Assembly: GCF_900091725.1 (NCBI RefSeq)
Contig: NZ_FMBW01000094.1
Location: 124,001 to 188,000 of the forward strand
Direction of reading: 5' to 3'
From: Streptomyces sp. DvalAA-43
Lineage (GTDB): Bacteria > Actinomycetota > Actinomycetes > Streptomycetales > Streptomycetaceae
DNA length: 64,000 nucleotides
Both the position numbers and the translations under genes were made by a program. This document shows positions 63,020 to 64,000 of the stretch, piece by piece. How positions within the stretch are numbered: the stretch's first letter is position 1; each line of letters opens with the position of its first letter. The notes beneath the pieces were generated by a model. That model made no database searches and had not been told where the DNA came from. It worked only from the letters and a program-made list of their open reading frames with translations.

Positions 63020-64000
63020 TCAGTGCAGTCCGGCGAGCTTGAGAAGCAAGGACTTCACTTCGGTGGCCCGGACGGGGCCGGTGAACGCGTGGGGGGTGGA
63101 GCACAGGATGAGCGGACCTTCTTCGTCGCTCCGCGGAAGGCGGCCGTGGCTGCCGCGAATAGGTGACGGGTCCAGGGGCACGACCGCCATGCGGTAGCGC
63201 ATGCCGAGCTTCTTGCGGGCGACGGCCGCGGCCGCCTTGACCCGGACGTACGGGTCCTGGGGGTCCAGGAAGAGTTCGACGGGGTCGTAGCCGGGTTTGC
63301 GGTGGATCTCGACGAGCTGCGCGAAGTCGGGCGCGCGGGCGTCGTCGAGCCAGTAGTAGTACGTGAACCAGGCGTCCGGGTCCGCGACGGCGACCAGCTC
63401 GCCGGAGCGCGGGTGGTCCAGGCCGTGTGCCTTCTTGCCCTCGTCGTCGAGGAGCTGCTCGATGCCCTGGAGGTCCCGGAGGGCTTCGCGGGTGGCTTCG
63501 AGGTCCTCGGGGCGGCGTACGTAGATGTGGGCGAGCTGGTGGTCGGCGACGGCGAAGGCACGGGAGGCCATCGGGTCGAGGTACTCCATGCCGTCCTGGG
63601 TGTGGACCTCCAGGAGGCCGGCACGGCGCAGGGCCCGGTTGATGTCGACGGGCCGGTCGACGCGGGTGATGCCGTATTCGGAGAGGGCGACGACGGTGCG
63701 GCCCTCGCGGCGGGCGTCGTCCAGGAGGGGGGCCATCGCGCGGTCGAGTTCGGCCGCGGCCCGGTGGGAGCGCGGGTCGTCGGGGCCGTAGCGCTGGAGG
63801 TCGTAGTCGAGGTGCGGGAGGTAGCACAGGGCGAGGTCGGGGTGGCGGGTGCCGAGGATGTGCCGGGTCGCGTCGATGATCCACTGCGAGGAGACGAGGT
63901 CGGCGCCGGGGCCCCAGAAGTGGAAGAGGGGGAACGTGCCGAATTTGTCGGTGAGTTCGTCGTGCAGGGCGGCCGGCCGGGTGTAGCAGTCGGGCTCCTT
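63020..64000 (-). CDS. Type I phosphodiesterase / nucleotide pyrophosphatase-like protein (5' end cut by window)
   Basis: 326 residues visible; the N-terminus is beyond the right edge. The alkaline-phosphatase-superfamily fold is shown by FPLFHFWGPGADLVSSQWIIDATRHILGT, LALCYLPHLDYDLQRYGPDD (metal-site Asp/His), VVALSEYGITRVDRPVDINR (Ser-Glu-Tyr-Gly at the second metal site), and LDYDL/HxxxR patterns. The first metal/nucleophile segment is not visible. It resembles predicted nucleotide pyrophosphatases of the AP superfamily that hydrolyse phosphodiesters. It is followed closely by the TIM-barrel gene. Pairing with an exported isomerase-like protein resembles the end of ebo-type clusters, but no other member can be seen here. 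Confidence 0.83.
   Translation of the reverse strand, partial: KEPDCYTRPAALHDELTDKFGTFPLFHFWGPGADLVSSQWIIDATRHILGTRHPDLALCYLPHLDYDLQRYGPDDPRSHRAAAELDRAMAPLLDDARREGRTVVALSEYGITRVDRPVDINRALRRAGLLEVHTQDGMEYLDPMASRAFAVADHQLAHIYVRRPEDLEATREALRDLQGIEQLLDDEGKKAHGLDHPRSGELVAVADPDAWFTYYYWLDDARAPDFAQLVEIHRKPGYDPVELFLDPQDPYVRVKAAAAVARKKLGMRYRMAVVPLDPSPIRGSHGRLPRSDEEGPLILCSTPHAFTGPVRATEVKSLLLKLAGLH

Noticed and set aside
61755..63884. 709-aa open frame overlapping the isomerase-like and phosphodiesterase genes
   Set aside because: Pro/Arg-rich shadow of the real minus-strand frames.

Overview
This 64 kb window is very GC-rich actinobacterial chromosome, almost certainly Streptomyces or a close relative. 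The evidence is the strongly G/C-biased third codon positions, frequent GTG starts, many leaderless genes with a TANNNT -10 box 6-7 nt before the start codon, rare in-frame TTA codons (only two seen), a CYP157/CYP154 P450 pair, an EccA-type ATPase and class F sortase/two-component cassettes. No plasmid, phage, IS or CRISPR features are visible. Several loci show local decay or slippage: one frameshifted gene, one badly degraded dehydrogenase, and short tandem repeats of 7, 23, 27 and 39 bp.

Left part (1-13.7 kb). A threonyl-tRNA synthetase-like gene without N-terminal editing domains runs off the left edge. It is preceded by a leaderless 16-codon leader peptide with three consecutive Thr codons and a perfect 13-bp hairpin, which looks like a classical attenuator. 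Then come a coupled FUSC exporter/MarR pair with a palindrome at its promoter, a VOC protein plus a PcaB-like lyase, an amidohydrolase/GntR/APC permease divergon, and an XRE-cupin regulator divergent from an arylsulfotransferase-like protein and an NCS2 nucleobase permease, separated by a nested palindrome.

Middle part (13.7-45 kb). A three-gene cassette (secreted small protein, DUF3105, DUF305) is followed by a xylose locus (ROK regulator, xylA, xylB) and a leaderless von Willebrand A surface protein with its partner. Next are a TTA-containing P450, a small exported protein, a coupled CYP157-like/CYP154-like pair without its usual conservon, and a secreted GH31 glycosidase. A Methyltransf_19 protein, a glycosyltransferase-like protein carrying six 7-bp repeats, a STAND ATPase whose P-loop lacks its lysine, and a stand-alone EccA-like ATPase follow. 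Then come a frameshifted mycothiol-dependent-isomerase-like gene, a sphingomyelinase C, a two-component system with a surface protein and sortase, and two overlapping RimK-like ATP-grasp ligases.

Right part (45-64 kb). A complete ribose operon, rbsR-rbsA-rbsCB-rbsK-rbsD, has permease and binding protein fused in one chain and two LacI-type operators 22 bp apart. It is followed by a decayed zinc alcohol dehydrogenase, an alpha/beta hydrolase, a PucR-type regulator and tRNA-Leu(GAG) with its own terminator. A four-gene oxalate catabolic operon comes next: oxalyl-CoA decarboxylase, formyl-CoA transferase, an ADP-forming acyl-CoA ligase and an OxlT-like antiporter with a TTA codon. The window ends in an exported TIM-barrel isomerase-like protein and a type I phosphodiesterase that continues past the right edge.

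The dominant theme is catabolism and transport of sugars, nucleobase-like compounds and oxalate, with envelope functions. The best candidates for new biology are the thrS leader attenuator, the ASST/permease operator, the 7-bp repeat gene beside the Lys-less STAND and orphan EccA, and the tandem ATP-grasp pair.
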